Part shown: positions 34,006 to 46,529 of the stretch, in pieces
Position numbering within the stretch: position 1 is the first letter of the stretch
Layout of the letters: each line of letters starts with the position of its first letter
Assembly (NCBI RefSeq): GCF_048564905.1
Contig: NC_132993.1
Span: forward strand, 82,801,001 to 82,865,000
Source of the DNA: Vicugna pacos
Lineage: Eukaryota; Chordata; Mammalia; Artiodactyla; Camelidae
Direction: 5' to 3'
DNA: 64,000 nt
Program-made: the position numbers and the translations under genes
Notes under the pieces: model-generated
The model's input: the letters and a program-made list of their open reading frames with translations, nothing else
Database searches by the model: none
Told to the model about the DNA's origin: nothing

Positions 34006-35969
34006 ATTGTATGTATTTATGTCATCACTAAAACATTTTTGACTATAAGGCAATATTATATAAAATGTTAACTTAATAAGTAATGGAATGAATAAGCATT
34101 AAACAGGTGAAAAAAATGGGGAAGGGAGTATTTATATATGGACCTAGAAATTGGAGCCTTCATAATTTGCCCCAGCATCATTGTAACAACTCTGAACTCC
34201 AGCCAGTATATTCATCTGGTGGTTCTAGATCAGACGGAATTTGGCCCATGGAAAGTGTCATGTTTTCAAAGAGGGAAGCTTCTGTAGCAGAGAAATAGGG
34301 AGCATATAATAGACCAGGCTTTTTTGGGTCCGGCCACTCCACTCGTTTAAGAACCAAGAAGAAGTGGGGCAGATTAGCTGCCCTCAGATCAGGGCACCAG
34401 CCATGCCCCACATCCACGCAAAGGCAGAGCTCCTCCAGTGCTTCCCTGCCCGGTCGAGTGTGGTCCCTTCAGAAGATGGGGAAGTGGAGGAAAAACAAGG
34501 TGGAGAACAAGAGTGGGTCATAGAGATTCTCAAATTGGGACACAGAACTGGGTTATTTGGCACTTTGTGTGTGTGTGGGGGGGTACCTTATTGCTTCTAA
34601 AGACTATTTTAAGGCTGCCTTATGTGCTAGTACCACTGTGCACCCCTTGAGGAACTTGCCTCTGGCCAGCAGTGGGTAATGGAAATTTTGTACTTTTGAG
34701 AATTCTTTGTGAAAGACCATTAAAGTTGTCTATCATCCCAGGAAACATCTACTAAGTTTTCCCAAGCCAGAGCTCAAGAATAATAGGTGCCTCTAGTGCC
34801 TGGGAGAACATTTCAAGATGCCTGTTCCAATTTTTCTCATGGTAATGCAGATTTAGTCATGCAGGAGTGTGTTTTGTCTGTGTGTGTGCATGTGTGTTTT
34901 AACTACACTTCAGGCTAAGAGATGCTGCATCAGAGTAAATAATTGAGCTATCCGTGATTTCTGCCTGTTGAGATAGTGACAGAGAGTGCAGTTTTGCCCT
35001 TTGCTTGAAGAAACATGATTTTATTTGGCTTTCAGGCACATTCCTCTACAATGGAAGCACAATGTAGTTTTTCTTTTTTTATCGCAAGATGGCTGAAGTG
35101 AAGGTGTGGAGAAACACTTAGAAGTACCTTTAAAAGCAGAGCTATAAAACGCAGTTCCACATTCTTCGTGACTTGGATGTCCAGAACTTGCTGACACCTG
35201 TGCATGGACTTTTTTGTATCAAGGGTAAGCAAAGAGTTGTTCAAGAAACAGTTTCCTTAGTTTAAAATCAGGTCATGTCTTTTATTTTTTTGTTAGAAAG
35301 CAAGTGGTGACCCTTCACCTCCCAACTCCAGGGTTCTCCAGGGATGGCCCTTAATGGAGCTGTATCAGGATGTGAATATTAGGAGAGTTTGGATTGCGAA
35401 GGGACCGGCCACTGGCTACAGAAATCTTCCCAAAATGGTGTTTTGGCTAATCGCACAATCTTGTTTTGTTTTCAGTCTTCCCTATTTGACAGAAAGCATT
35501 GTTTTGCTATACTCTACACACAATAACTAGCACTGCGCCAGATGCATTGTACGTATTTAATATATATTTGGATCAATTTGTATTTAGTGATATGGACAGT
35601 ATGCAAAGGTTACCCCCAAAAGGCACAGGATATATTCCTAACAGTTGTTCCAGATTTCTGAGAACCTATGTCGTATCGTGTAGCAGTTAGGGTCATCCTA
35701 GAAATGGACTCCGAGGTGGAGTTGGGTGTTTGGGATGTTTAGCAGGGAGTGGCTCTGGAGCTGAAGTGTCATCAGCGTTGTTCTGTGGGGCCAAAATGGC
35801 TGGGCCTTTATATTCTTGTCTTTGGGTATGGATCATCACTGGAAGGGCATGACCTTGGGTGAGGCAGCTCCCTACCATGGAGGTGACCCTTGAAGGGTTG
35901 AGGGAACAGCTGAAGGCATCTGCCGACAATACTCCCAACAGCTGGGCCCATCTGCACGTGCCTCTCTGT
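34006..35969. other. Intron, no recognised feature
   Basis: Short GT-rich tracts at about 34,565 and 34,878. The segment 35,690-35,950 has repeat-like texture but was not assigned. Open frames in 34,364-34,650 show no known domain. Confidence 0.4.
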
Positions 35970-36215
35970 GTCCACTGCATGCCAGCTTACTCCATCAGGT
36001 GCTTTGTGTCTATTATCTCTTGTCTTTACTGTTATCCTTAAAGTAATTTAATATTTCCATCAATTTATGGATGTGGAAACTGAAATTCTGAGAGGTTAAA
36101 TACTTGCCTAAGAATGAGTAGATGGGTCAATAGATAGATGGATAGATAGACCAACCGACCTTGTTAAATATTTAAATCCAGCCCTTAGTTCAAAAGCCTG
36201 TGTGCTTTGAGTTTC
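35970..36215 (-). mobile_element. MIR SINE with inserted GATA/GATG microsatellite
   Basis: Reverse-complement MIR around 36,000-36,115 ('tgtggaaactgaaattctga', 'gaggttaaatacttgccta'). A GATA/GATG run at about 36,118-36,151 follows, then MIR-like sequence resumes ('agcccttagttcaaaagcct'). Confidence 0.6.
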
Positions 36216-36229
36216 TTTCAAGAATGGAT

Positions 36230-36335
36230 CAACCAGTTTAGAAGAGGGGCATGAATTGGGAGTCAGGAGATGGTCAGCTGGCTCTGCCACTGACTCCAAG
36301 TGTGACCTCCATTGTCAAGTTGTCTAATATATGTG
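36230..36335 (+). mobile_element. MIR-like fragment
   Basis: 'ttgggagtcaggagatggt', 'ctggctctgccactgact' and 'aagtgtgacctccattgtca' match the MIR or related tRNA-SINE body in + orientation. Confidence 0.45.
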
Positions 36336-36344
36336 GAGCTAAAA

Positions 36345-36490
36345 TGAGCTTTGAAGCACACAAATCACTCAGGAATCTTGTTAAAATGCAGATTCTGATC
36401 CAGTAGGTCCTGGGTGGGACCTGAGTTTCTGCATTTCTAGCAAGTGTTCAGGTGATGCCAATGAAGCTGCTGGTATCTGAGGTTTTGGAA
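36345..36490 (+). mobile_element. MER20-type hAT-Charlie element
   Basis: 'cttgttaaaatgcagattct', 'gatccagtaggtcctgggtg', 'tctgcatttctagcaagtgt', 'caggtgatgccaatgaagct' fit the MER20-type consensus. Confidence 0.7.
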
Positions 36491-36549
36491 GACCCTAAGT
36501 CTTCTCCAGCTCTGAAATTCAGTGGGTCCCAAAGATGTTGGAACAGTTC

Positions 36550-37260
36550 TTCCTTACAGAAGAATTTCAGCTGATAAATACAGAAGAAATTAAGGAAATA
36601 GAAAATCACCATTAGAACACCCCAATAATAAGTGTTTCGGGTAAGATCTTTCGATGGGTGCTAAAATTAGAAGATAAAAGTTTGAGGAGAAACATGATAT
36701 CTGCATACTATCAAAGCATCTCCCTCTGAGTATGTACTGATTACAGAGGGAGAAAAAAACAAGTTTATAGCAGAAACAACCTTAATCAAGTGATCAAAGT
36801 TGATATCACCACTAATAAAGCATGTTGACCTCCATGTAGGATGCACTGAGAGGGGCACATCACTAGTGTGTATACTTGTGCAAAACACACAACAATCCAA
36901 TCATGAGAAAGTATTAGAGGAATTGAGGAATATTCTACATGGTGACTGATAAGAACTCTGGAAGAGTGTCAAGGTCAGGAAAAACAAGGAAAGACTGTGG
37001 AATTACTACAGATTAGAGGAGACCAATGAGACATGACAAATACAATGGGTGATCTTAGACTGGGTCCTGGAACAGAAAAAGGAACAGCAAAACATGCAAA
37101 TAGAGTCTCCAGTTTATAGCATTGCACAAATATTTAGTTTTGACAAATGCATCATCACAATGATCAGGGCTTACCTGGAAGTAAACTGGAACTCTGTTCT
37201 GTTTGCAACTTTTCTGTAAGTCTCAATTACTTAAAAATAAAAAGTAAAAAAAAAAAAAAA
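36550..37260 (+). mobile_element. L1M 3' UTR and tail
   Basis: An old L1 3' end in sense: 'gaagaaattaaggaaataga', 'aaccttaatcaagtgatcaa', 'ggaacagcaaaacatgcaa', 'tttgcaacttttctgtaagt', then AATAAA and an A-run at 37,234-37,260. The A-tail marks the 3' end. Confidence 0.65.
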
Positions 37261-37504
37261 GATTAAACAAATCTATAGGTATATTCTTTAAAACTTTTTT
37301 GAGACATTTTTATAAACAAAAGCACGTATACAGTAGGTTTGTTTAGACTTTACATGTCCCATTGCTTGCAAATAATGATGATTTTGCTCTTAATTTTTTA
37401 TTATTTATGCCCCCCCCAAAAAAGCTAGAACTCAGGCAATTTGAAACCGTTGTGATGATCTTTGATATTTTGATAGCGTTACTGATCTAGAGGTTTTACA
37501 GTCA
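37261..37504. other. AT-rich intron
   Basis: No recognised feature. C-run near 37,412-37,418. Confidence 0.4.
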
Positions 37505-37745
37505 AAAATAATAGCAAACATCTACCGTGTTTACTGCCAACCAGGCACTATGCTAAATGCTTTAAATGCCTTATTTCATTATTCTTCACAATAACCCTAT
37601 TATTATCATGAATTTATGAAAAAAAACTATTTAGAGAAGTAAAATAGCTTCTTCAAGTATACGTAGTAATTTGTGAAGCCAGGATTTGAACCAAGGTTAT
37701 CTAAGTCCAGGACCTAAGTTTTTAGTTACATTGTCTATAACACTG
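37505..37745 (-). mobile_element. MIR SINE
   Basis: Near full-length reverse-complement MIR: 'aaccaggcactatgctaaat', 'cacaataaccctattattat', 'gaagccaggatttgaaccaa', 'gtctataacactgctta'. Confidence 0.8.
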
Positions 37746-38284
37746 CTTAATGTTAACCACTGATTTCAGACAGGTTCATTTTTAACCTGGAAGAGTATCA
37801 TCGTGGAACCAACGAGTTAAAGATGAGATTAGAGTGACCAAGGAATCAATCAATGGCATGTGATCCCCAACTCAGTACAGGCAAAGGTGTCCAGGGAAGG
37901 TGGGTGTCCTGGGCAGCCCCTCGAAATCCTGGCCCTGAGCCACTGAGGTTGAGGAGGGTGGGGGATGAAGGATTTGGTACCTGTCTCTGAGCAGCCCCAC
38001 AGGCAACTGTGGTCTCGCTCCCCGGCTTCACTTGGTGGGCAGCTGGCTAGGTTTGCTTGGGCAGAAGGAAGGAGGTCGCTACTGACTCTGCATTTGCACA
38101 ATCAATACAGAGAAAAGAAAAAGAAAAATTGGTTCTTCTGTTCCTCCCAGACTTCCTCGGGGCATCCACTGCTCTGACGACACAGATGTCCCCGGGGCCC
38201 CAAGCAGAGGCTGGAGGAGTGAGTGGTGTTGAGAGACCAAAAGACCTCAGTAATCTGGACAGAATCGCTACCTCAGTGCACTAC
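37746..38284. other. Intron, no recognised feature
   Basis: GC-balanced segment 37,860-38,260 with overlapping frames on both strands, no known domain. Confidence 0.4.
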
Positions 38285-38400
38285 CTATGTCTTTTTACCT
38301 CCAGTTGAGCCTCAGGGAGGATAACATTTATCTCGTTAGATTATTACATGACATACAGTTTATATTATTTAGTGCTTGGCACACAGAAAGATTGATTTGC
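38285..38400 (+). mobile_element. MIR SINE fragment
   Basis: 'tgagcctcagggaggataac', 'atctcgttagattattacat', 'agtgcttggcacacagaaa' match the MIR 3' half in sense. Confidence 0.5.
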
Positions 38401-40892
38401 ACTTCCATTTGATAAATATGGGCAAACAATAAGAAATCTTAACTGAAGATACTTGAGGAGAAGTAGCACGTCGAATTGGTGGAGGAGATGTGGAGAGTTC
38501 AGAGAAAACGGATAATTAAACAGAAGGGACATTTAAACACACCTCAGTGAGCAGTCTCAAGGAGAGCTGAGAGAGATATTGTGCTAAGAAATAGACTGCG
38601 ATGAAGAAGGAAATTGAGATTTTGATTGCCGAAAGAGTCCCACCAATATTGGCAACAAATACCAATTAAACACTGCTGAAAATTGAAGTGGGGACTTAGA
38701 AACTAATTTAAGGAGTTTTCATGGAACATAGAGTGAAAATATAAATAAATAGGAATTATAAAAGATGTGACTGAGAGGATAGATTTAGTGTATCTAACAT
38801 ATGTCTATTCCCCTCATCCACTCTAACTTGCAGCAGATGGAGAAGTAGTAATATTTAAAGACATATAGAAGAAAATTATCTGCGCTAAAGAAAGATTTGA
38901 GGTTTCTGCTGAAAAAGCCCTCCCGAGCTACATAGGGCGTTGAAAAAGACATGCACATATACATATCCTAACAATATGTTTTAATTTCACGGGTAAAAAG
39001 AATCATCTTATAAACATTTAAGTTTTTAAAAATGGACGAGACCAGTAGTGCTATCAAATCGTTCATTTGCCATGCTGACTACCTGATGCCAATGGAACAA
39101 GATTCACCGGTGTTGTAAGCCTAGAGTACTTCATATAGACAAGCTAGTATTTGTACAGCACAAAAAATATATATACTTTATGACGTGTCAATACTTAGGA
39201 AATATTCTATCAATGCATTATTTCCAGGAAAAATGTTTAAGGAAGTATACCACTCATTAAAATCCATCAGTGGAAGGGAAAGAGAAGGCACTGCATGAAA
39301 CAGTTATAAGCATTAAAACTGGTGATTTCATAGAGAAGCCATCATATGTTTTGAAACATATATTTGTGGAACTTTAGTATAACTATGAACAAAAAATCCC
39401 CAAATCATAATAATCTGAAACTGAGGTTCCAACCGAGTTTTCAAAAAATTATACAGTGGAGAAGTAAATATTTCATTTTTGAGAGTTTTATATTACTCCT
39501 GACTCTTTTTTTATAGACTCTTGTTCTTGTTTCATGGACCAATTCTCTCATATAAAGGTATAACATTATTTTGTTTTTCATTGCTAGTTTTCCTTGATGT
39601 CTGTTCCTTCCAAATTCTTTTAGTATGTCTATTTGTTTGTTTTCATCTCTGTATTTCCTATTAGAAGCCTTCTTCAAATATCTGGTCCTCCTTGGCTGTC
39701 TAGTCACATTTAAGAATGAGCCTTAGTCTATCAGTTGGTGGACCCTACTTCAACAAAGAGCCCTCTAATCCTCCCATATGTAGGTGTTTTCCCTTGGGCT
39801 GGTCATTTTCTCTCAGAGAAGAAACCTCCAGACTCTATCTTGTTGGTCTGACCTTGACTGCCAGAGTTCTGGGAACTCTCCCGGAGCAGACAGGGGTCAG
39901 CATCCTTTAGCTCAGTAATGCACCTTTCCCGTCTTCCATGCCTGGTGCTTCAAAGGCTGGAGCTGCTTTTCAAAAATTCCCTCTGAAAATAGACTTTCTA
40001 TTTATTGCTGCAGTAGGGAAGAGGCAGACTTTCCCTACACTTTCTCTTATTTTTGGCCCCCTCTTCACCTCTCCCTTTCAGTTCTTTGATTCTGTGATGT
40101 GAACTGGCTTGCTTCCTGCTGACTGCCCTTTCTTTGGTCTCTGCCCTTTTTTGTTTGTTTTTAAACTCCTTATCCCCACACCATCTATTGTTCAAAAAAA
40201 GTGTGTGAATTATCTCTCACTCATTGTCATGATCCCTTATATTTTCTTGTTCTTGTGGCTTTGTGGCTTTTGAAGTCTTCTCCTGTCTCGTCAGCTTGGA
40301 AGGAGGGAGCCGAGCTAAGACAGCGTGCATTCCCTATTTATGCATATCAATAACCTTAGGGGTAACATTTCCTCCAAAATAGCCATCCTCCCCTAAAAAG
40401 AAAGTCTTGTTAAGATTTTGATTGAAATTACATTAAATCCGTACATTATTTTGAGGGGGAGGAAAAAAGATTTCTTTTTGCTATGCGGTTTTTCCGTCTG
40501 GGAATCTACATTCAGCTCAAGTGTCTTCTGCAGCATCTTGTAGTTTTCTCTGTATGGGTCGTGCTGATCAAAGGACAGTGGGGAGTGGAAAGACTTTGAA
40601 GAGGCTTTGAAGAAGGACAAAGGTTCCTGGCCTGACTCGGCTGAGAGCTGTGTGGCATCTGACAATTTACTCAATTGTCCTGACCTCATTTTCTGCAGAT
40701 CCCAATGGGACATGACAGCCACCTGGTAGAGTTGAGAGAATCAGGAGTCTTTGTAAAGCATACAGCATTGAGATAAAAAATAATAGTTCTTATTTACTAT
40801 TTCATTAGTATAAGATACTTCCAAGTCCATGCCTATGTATTCTATGTTTTTTGTTGTTAAGGTAAATGGGAAATTTACTTTCAGTATTTTGC
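38401..40892. other. Intron, no confident call
   Basis: 38,401-39,430 is AT-rich and unassigned. About 39,590-39,990 has old-repeat texture ('tatctggtcctccttggctg') that I could not place. 40,000-40,890 shows nothing recognised. Confidence 0.35.
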
Positions 40893-40935
40893 TTTTTGTT
40901 TGCTTGTTTGTTTGTTTTGTTTTGTTTTGTTTTTG
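40893..40935 (+). repeat. (TTTG)n/(TTTTG)n microsatellite
   Basis: Runs of TTTG change to TTTTG units, then TTTTTG, over about 43 bases. Confidence 0.9.
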
Positions 40936-41409
40936 CATATATATTTTATACACTAGACACAGATGGTATTTTATTGAAGTGTAAGTATTTTGCTTTTTGA
41001 TAGTTGTTAGAAAAGCAATTTCTCTTTGGAGAACTATCTTTAATCCTGATATGTGACTTGAATTCCATATCAGTTCTAATAGTGTTTTTTAAATCAATTC
41101 TTGGGCTTGAAAATAATGAGGAAATTTCCAGAGTGCCCTATATTTGCGTGCAGACAAGCAGGAGTGTTAAACTATGCTGGGGCATCTCTTAATTGGGGCT
41201 CCACCAAAGGCCAGGTCACAGTCCTGCTGAAGGTCTCTCTTCTGTCACAGCTACTATCATTGGTTGATGGTCAGATGGATTTTTGCCGAATAATGTTTCT
41301 CACATAGTGAAAAAAGAAAATTATTCTCCAGACATGTTAAGGGTTATCTTTTTTCTTTTAAAAATTGTATAAACTTTGAAATATAAAAAGAAGGTATGTA
41401 TTGGCAGAA
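40936..41409. other. Intron, no recognised feature
   Basis: No repeat or exon seen. Confidence 0.4.
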
Positions 41410-42166
41410 TGTTGCTGGAACACAGCCTCTGTACCTGCTTATGGAACTGAGACTTGAGGACAGAGTTTTGGATGAAGTAGAAAAGGCAGCTTTATGTCTT
41501 TGCCAGGCAAAGGAGGATACAGTGGGATAATGCCTTTAAGATTGTGAGTCTGCTGGGGAGAGAAGGCAGGGGGTTTTATAGTAAGAGTTCAAGGGGCAGC
41601 ACTAGTTTCCATACAGATGACTTACAGGGTAACAATTTGTTGCAAAGTTCTCCTTGCTTTTGTAGATGCAGCAGTCCCCTTCCTTCTGCTGGGTATGGTT
41701 TTCACCTCTGGCTTTGAAACTTTTCTAATATCCTTATGCCTAGAACAAAGGTGCTTAGGAAGGAGGTCTGTGGAAAAGTGCTCTAGAGAAAAACTTGTAC
41801 CATTTAAAGTCAGGTTGATATGTGCTTCTAGCATTTTTAGCAGGCTGAGGCCTGAGACCTCTTGCTGCAGTGTTTGCAGAGCCTGGGACAACAGAATACA
41901 AAGAAACCATAAGGGGCTAAAAATAACTGCAGACATGTGCAGTTGGGGTGAGTTATGAACAACAGGTTACACAAAACTCCCAACTGCTGTCTATGAGCTG
42001 TTGAGAGCAAAATGAGGGGGATGGGGAGATCACCTGAATTCCCCTCTCCTTTCCAGCCCAATCCTGGTCCACAAAAGCATGAGAAAAACCTTTTAGGTAA
42101 TTATACAGTTAAGCTGTTACAAATACCATATGATCACTGATGGCAGTAGGGTCCTGCTCAGTTATA
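41410..42166 (-). mobile_element. Solo LTR of the same ERV family, subtype A, fossil
   Basis: On the + strand it runs from 'tgttgctggaacacag' to 'gtcctgctcagttata'. It aligns along its length with the LTR at 43,861-44,684 (shared words: 'gagacttgaggacagagttt', 'gagagaaggcagggggtttt', 'aaccataaggggctaaaaat'). Flanking 4-mers AGAA/AAAA match at three of four positions. No internal viral sequence lies on either side. Solo and broken. Confidence 0.7.
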
Positions 42167-43860
42167 AAAACTAGAACATTAGAATGCCTCTGAATCCACC
42201 TGGGTGTGCCCCACTGCCTTCCAGATCTGGAATTCATATTTTGCGTCAAACTCAAAGCTGGGCTTGAAGTCCTTAGTGAGTCTGCCTTTTGCTTTCAAAT
42301 CATGCAGTACATCCATGCACCTCTTGAAAAAAAACACCCCCCGCCAAGTGGCTGGTTAGCTGGTAGCATAACCTTCAAAATAAGAAAAGTGTACTTTGCT
42401 CTACCAAATGAGATAACATACAGGCAAGTTCCCAGTAAGTATGAAACTGCACATCAGGGTCTTATGAATATGCACTACACTGCTGTCAAATTGAACAGCA
42501 CTTTAAAATGTCCTCAAGGAAATAAAATCTTTTTAAATGAACAATAAACATAAGGGGGTTAAGATTCATGGCAATTGGAAATGGGAAGAACACATGTCAC
42601 GTTGGGAACCAAAAAGGTTTAGAACTCACTCGTCAGAGACATTTTTTGGATAAAACACAACGTGAAAAGAAGAACACGCAGAAAGTGTATAGCAAAATTC
42701 GTGAACAGGGAAAACTAATCTACATTATAATGAATTTGAGTTTATTAAAAATGGCTATGTAGTGTTTATGGAAATTGAATTTTATTTTGGCAAAAGAATT
42801 GTAAATGTTTGTTATTTAAGTACTTTGTATAGTAAACATGTGAAGATCAATTTAAACACGCTTTTGATAGACTTATTGGGTATGTATTTCTATATTCATT
42901 GAGTAGTAGTATTTTGCTCTTTCTTTGTGATAATTATATTATCTCCAAGATAATAAAAGCTGACAGGCATTTATTGTGGGACACAGCAAACACCCATTTT
43001 ATGAAATCGTCTTGATAGAAAACCTCGTACTCACTGGCTTGCTCAGATAGGTCCTGCCAACCTTGTGTGCCCAGTGTAATCTCACAGGTGTAATGTTTAA
43101 CAAATTTATGAATGAATAGAAAAGGCATCTGCTCAATAAAGTCTTTTATTCATAGATGAAGCCACTTGAACTGGCAAGGAACAACATTTCACTTGCCCGT
43201 TTCTTGTTTAAGTGTTTAAAACAGTAAGTCCAGAAATGAAGCCTATGACAGCTAGACAAGAAGAAAATTAGCAGCTGCAGTTAAGTACCTAAGAACATTT
43301 AATTAGGGAAAGTAAATTATACCAATTCTGAGCTCTGATGAAAAGGATAGATGATTAGAGAGGGTTTTTTTAATTACGTTTTAACAAAGTTATAAAAGAA
43401 ACACTTGGTATCAAAAGTCTAATACATGAAAGACTATCATATAAAGAAGAAATTATTCATTACAGCACTCTACCATTTTGGTAGACTTTCTTTCAGCCTG
43501 AGGCCAGAATCTATGGTTTAGTCATCTTCATACTCCCAGTTCTCGCAGGTATCCGGGCCAGGTCAGGTCCTCAATTTAAGTGAATGAATGATGGGGCATC
43601 CACAAGCCGTTCTTTCTTTCTCATCTCTCTTATTAGCCAATATTAATTAATTATTATTTCTCTTCTCTTTGTACCTATGGAAAGATGAAACTAATGAATA
43701 AAACTTATAATAAATATGAATGTACTACACATGATGGAATAAAAGTAATAGATATTTCAGCAGTAACTCAACTGTAACATCAGATATATATATATATATC
43801 TATTTCTATGTTTGGGTCAATTAGTACCAAAAAAGATGAACTGACATTGTAGACCGTCAC
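42167..43860. other. Intron between two solo LTRs
   Basis: 1.7 kb in which I see no retroviral internal sequence and no known repeat. A (TA)n run lies at 43,784-43,799. Open frames at 42,206-42,547 and 42,568-42,762 have no recognised domain. Confidence 0.45.
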
Positions 43861-44684
43861 TGTTGCTGAAACACGGCCTCCATACCCTGCCTACCAAATT
43901 GAGACTTGAGGACAGAGTTTCAGATAAAGTGGAAAAGTCAGCTTTATTTCTTTTCAGCAAGGGAGATAGCAAAGGTCTAAAGCCTCTAAAACTGGGAGCC
44001 TCCTGGGGAGAGAAGGCAGGGGGTTTTATAGTAAGAGGTAAAGGGCTGGAGCTAGTTTCCATAGAGATAGCATACAGGTAACAAATTGTTACAAAGTTGT
44101 TCTTGTTTGTGCAGATCCAGCAGCCCTCTTCCCTCTGCTGGGTATGAAGTTCACCTCTGGCTTTGGGACTCATTTAATATTGTTGTGCCTTGAACAAAGA
44201 ACGAATTGGAAGAGGGTCTGTGGGAAAATGCTCTGAAGAAAAACTTGTGCAGTTTAAGGTCAGATTGATAAATGCTTCTAGCACTTTAGCTGGGCTGAGG
44301 CCTGAGACCTCTTGCTGCAGGCTCAGATCTGCACCTCAAGCAATAGGATACAAAGGAACCATAAGGGGCTAAAAATAACTGCATACATGTGCAGTGGGGG
44401 AGAGTTATGAGCAACAAGATGCACAAAACACCTGAGTGCTGTTTCTGAGGTGTTGGAGTCAAGAGGAGGACACTGGAGGCAAGAGTAGGGCACTGAGCAT
44501 GATCCCTGCACACAGCACCATGAGAGGGTTTGTGTGGACCACCCAAGCCTCCCTCCTCTCCAGCCTAACCCCAGTCAGCAAGAGCACAAGAAAAACCGTT
44601 TGAATCACTATACAGTTAAGCAGTTACAAACACCATTACAGATGTCAGATGGTCACCAATGACAATGGGTCCTGCTCAGTTACA
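43861..44684 (-). mobile_element. Solo LTR of the same ERV family, subtype A, fossil
   Basis: + strand ends are 'tgttgctgaaacacgg' and 'gtcctgctcagttaca', so the element proper is TGTAACTGAGC...GCAACA on the - strand. It has its own flanking 4-bp repeat TCAC (43,857-43,860 and 44,685-44,688) and a polyadenylation signal on the - strand at 43,943-43,948. By-eye similarity to the 41,410 copy is about 80%. Solo LTR, no internal region. Confidence 0.75.
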
Positions 44685-44729
44685 TCACCAGTGAGGAAAT
44701 GTATTGAGTACTAACTAGTAACTTCATGG

Positions 44730-45150
44730 TTCATTTCTGAAACCTTTTGTGGCAGTCCCTGATACAGTGATCACTTATTTCTGGCTCTCTGTCTTCCAGG
44801 CATGCAATAGGATTGCACTTCCCTGCACACTGAGGTTAGATGTGGTCATGTGACTTACACTGGCTGATGGCATTTGAGTGGAAGTGATCTGCATTTTCTC
44901 TAGGGTGAGATTTATGAAGCTGTTCACTACATTCTTTTTCCACACAGAGGTGATTGGGAAAGCATGTGTCACTCTGAACCTACCATCACTGTCTGTTCCT
45001 GATACACAGACTTCCCCTACCAACCTGGATTTGACATGTACTGTGACTCAGAAAAGAAATGTTGGTTGTATTAAGCCCATGAGGTCTGAGGAGGGGAGGT
45101 TTTATTTGTTACCACAGTGTAATTTACCCTGCGCTGACTGATACACATTC
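44730..45150 (+). mobile_element. MLT1-class LTR (ERVL-MaLR fossil)
   Basis: 'tcttccaggcatgcaatagg', 'gatgtggtcatgtgacttac', 'gagtggaagtgatctgcatt', and an end with 'gtaatttaccctgcgctga' then 'ctgatacaca' match the MLT1-class body and terminus. Solo, old, broken. Confidence 0.65.
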
Positions 45151-45724
45151 ACTCACAACTGATGCACATCCATACACAATGGGCACTGTGCTAGGTATAG
45201 TGGAAGCCAATACTCATAAAATTGCATCTGCAGAGGAGTTTCCATTCAAATAAAAGAGGCAGATGCACAAAAAAAGTACTAGTCAACATATAGAAGTATA
45301 ACAGATCAAATATTTATAGGATGGATTAAAGGTTGTGGGAGATGTTGCTTCAGGCAGAGTGCCTTGAATTAAAAATCTTTAAACTCCGGAGACTTCATAG
45401 TTGAAAACAAATTCTTACTAGTAGCTTCTATCAAATACTCAGAAGATATTCTACCAGCAGACTCATTCCTCTGGCTATATTAAGACTAGAGTATGAAAAA
45501 TGGAAATTTTTTCACATTTGATATATAAATTTTCTCTGAATGTACTATTAAGATACTAACTTTGGCTCACATCAGTATGAAACCATTGCTCTACTCTTAA
45601 GCTAATTAATTACTGTATGAAATTTTGCAGTGAATTGCTCTGTCACAGGGTTTATTTTTATAAGAGTAGAATTGATATGTTCTTTTCAAAGTCAAATTCA
45701 CTTGCATCCACAGATATATAGAGC
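45151..45724. other. Intron, no recognised feature
   Basis: AT-rich. No repeat assigned. Confidence 0.4.
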
Positions 45725-45965
45725 ACAGATTTTGACCTTAGTCTGGACTGAGTTCTTGGCTTCCCTACTGAGGAAATGTGACGTCTTAGGCTAGTCACTC
45801 TCATGTATAAAAGTTTTAGTTTTTCTGTCCATACAGTGGAAGTAATAAAGCTCCCATCTTTGGAGCTTCTTGTGAGCGTTGATGAAGTCAGAAAGCACTT
45901 CTGTGCACATGCTTTATTTATAATAATTACTCAAGAAATGTTTATTGAAGAGTACTAATTTGTAT
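45725..45965 (+). mobile_element. MIR SINE
   Basis: Sense MIR: 'cttaggctagtcactctca', 'gtccatacagtggaagtaat', 'gtgagcgttgatgaagtcag', 'gcacttctgtgcacatgct', 'actcaagaaatgtttattg'. Confidence 0.6.
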
Positions 45966-46487
45966 TGTTATTCATTGCATTTTCTCTTTCTGTCACATTG
46001 TTTCCAATATTTCTTAAAAGGCAGTAAGTGTTGACCCATATGGGTGATTGTTAATATTCATAAACAATAAAGTAAGGTATTAGAAACACGTTGGTTTTCC
46101 AGTGTTCTTTGAGATTCTTTTATTCATGATTTTAAGTGAGTGACTTAAATATTTTTCTTACATGTTTATTGTAGGCCTTTTAGAAAATATAGACAAAAAG
46201 ATTCAAGTAACAAGGAAACAAAGACTAGCAAAAACAATCAAGTAAAAAGAACTTACTCATTATCTTAAGATCTAGAATTACTATTAATACTTTGGTGGAT
46301 GCAAAGCTGCAAGCATCTATTCATGTATGGGTGTGGGTGTACACAAAATATGTTTGATATATATTTTAAATGAAAAAAGGATTATGCTCTGCTTTTCAAA
46401 AATTTAATACTTCATAAACACCTTCCACATGAATATTCTGCACAGTCTTTTTCCATGGCTGCATGTGCTGCGTATCTTCCGCTGCCA
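45966..46487. other. Intron, no recognised feature
   Basis: AT-rich, nothing assigned. Confidence 0.4.
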
Positions 46488-46509
46488 CCCCCCCCCCCCC
46501 CCCCCCCCC
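46488..46509 (+). repeat. 22-base poly-C homopolymer
   Basis: Counted directly: 3 + 10 + 9 consecutive C. Gives a G-run on the - strand. Homopolymers of C this long are rare in mammals, and the exact length is liable to sequencing or assembly error. Confidence 0.9.
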
Positions 46510-46529
46510 GCCAAATCCTCCTCTACCCT

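Noticed and set aside
35690-35960. Possible LTR-like repeat
   Set aside because: The texture recalls an old LTR, but no diagnostic end or family words could be fixed.
38401-39990. Possible unknown repeat or conserved element
   Set aside because: The texture is suggestive in places, but there is no internal repetition, exon signal or family match that I can support.
42167-43860. Internal region of a provirus between two LTRs
   Set aside because: No retroviral protein signature seen in any frame, and the target repeats point to two solo LTRs.
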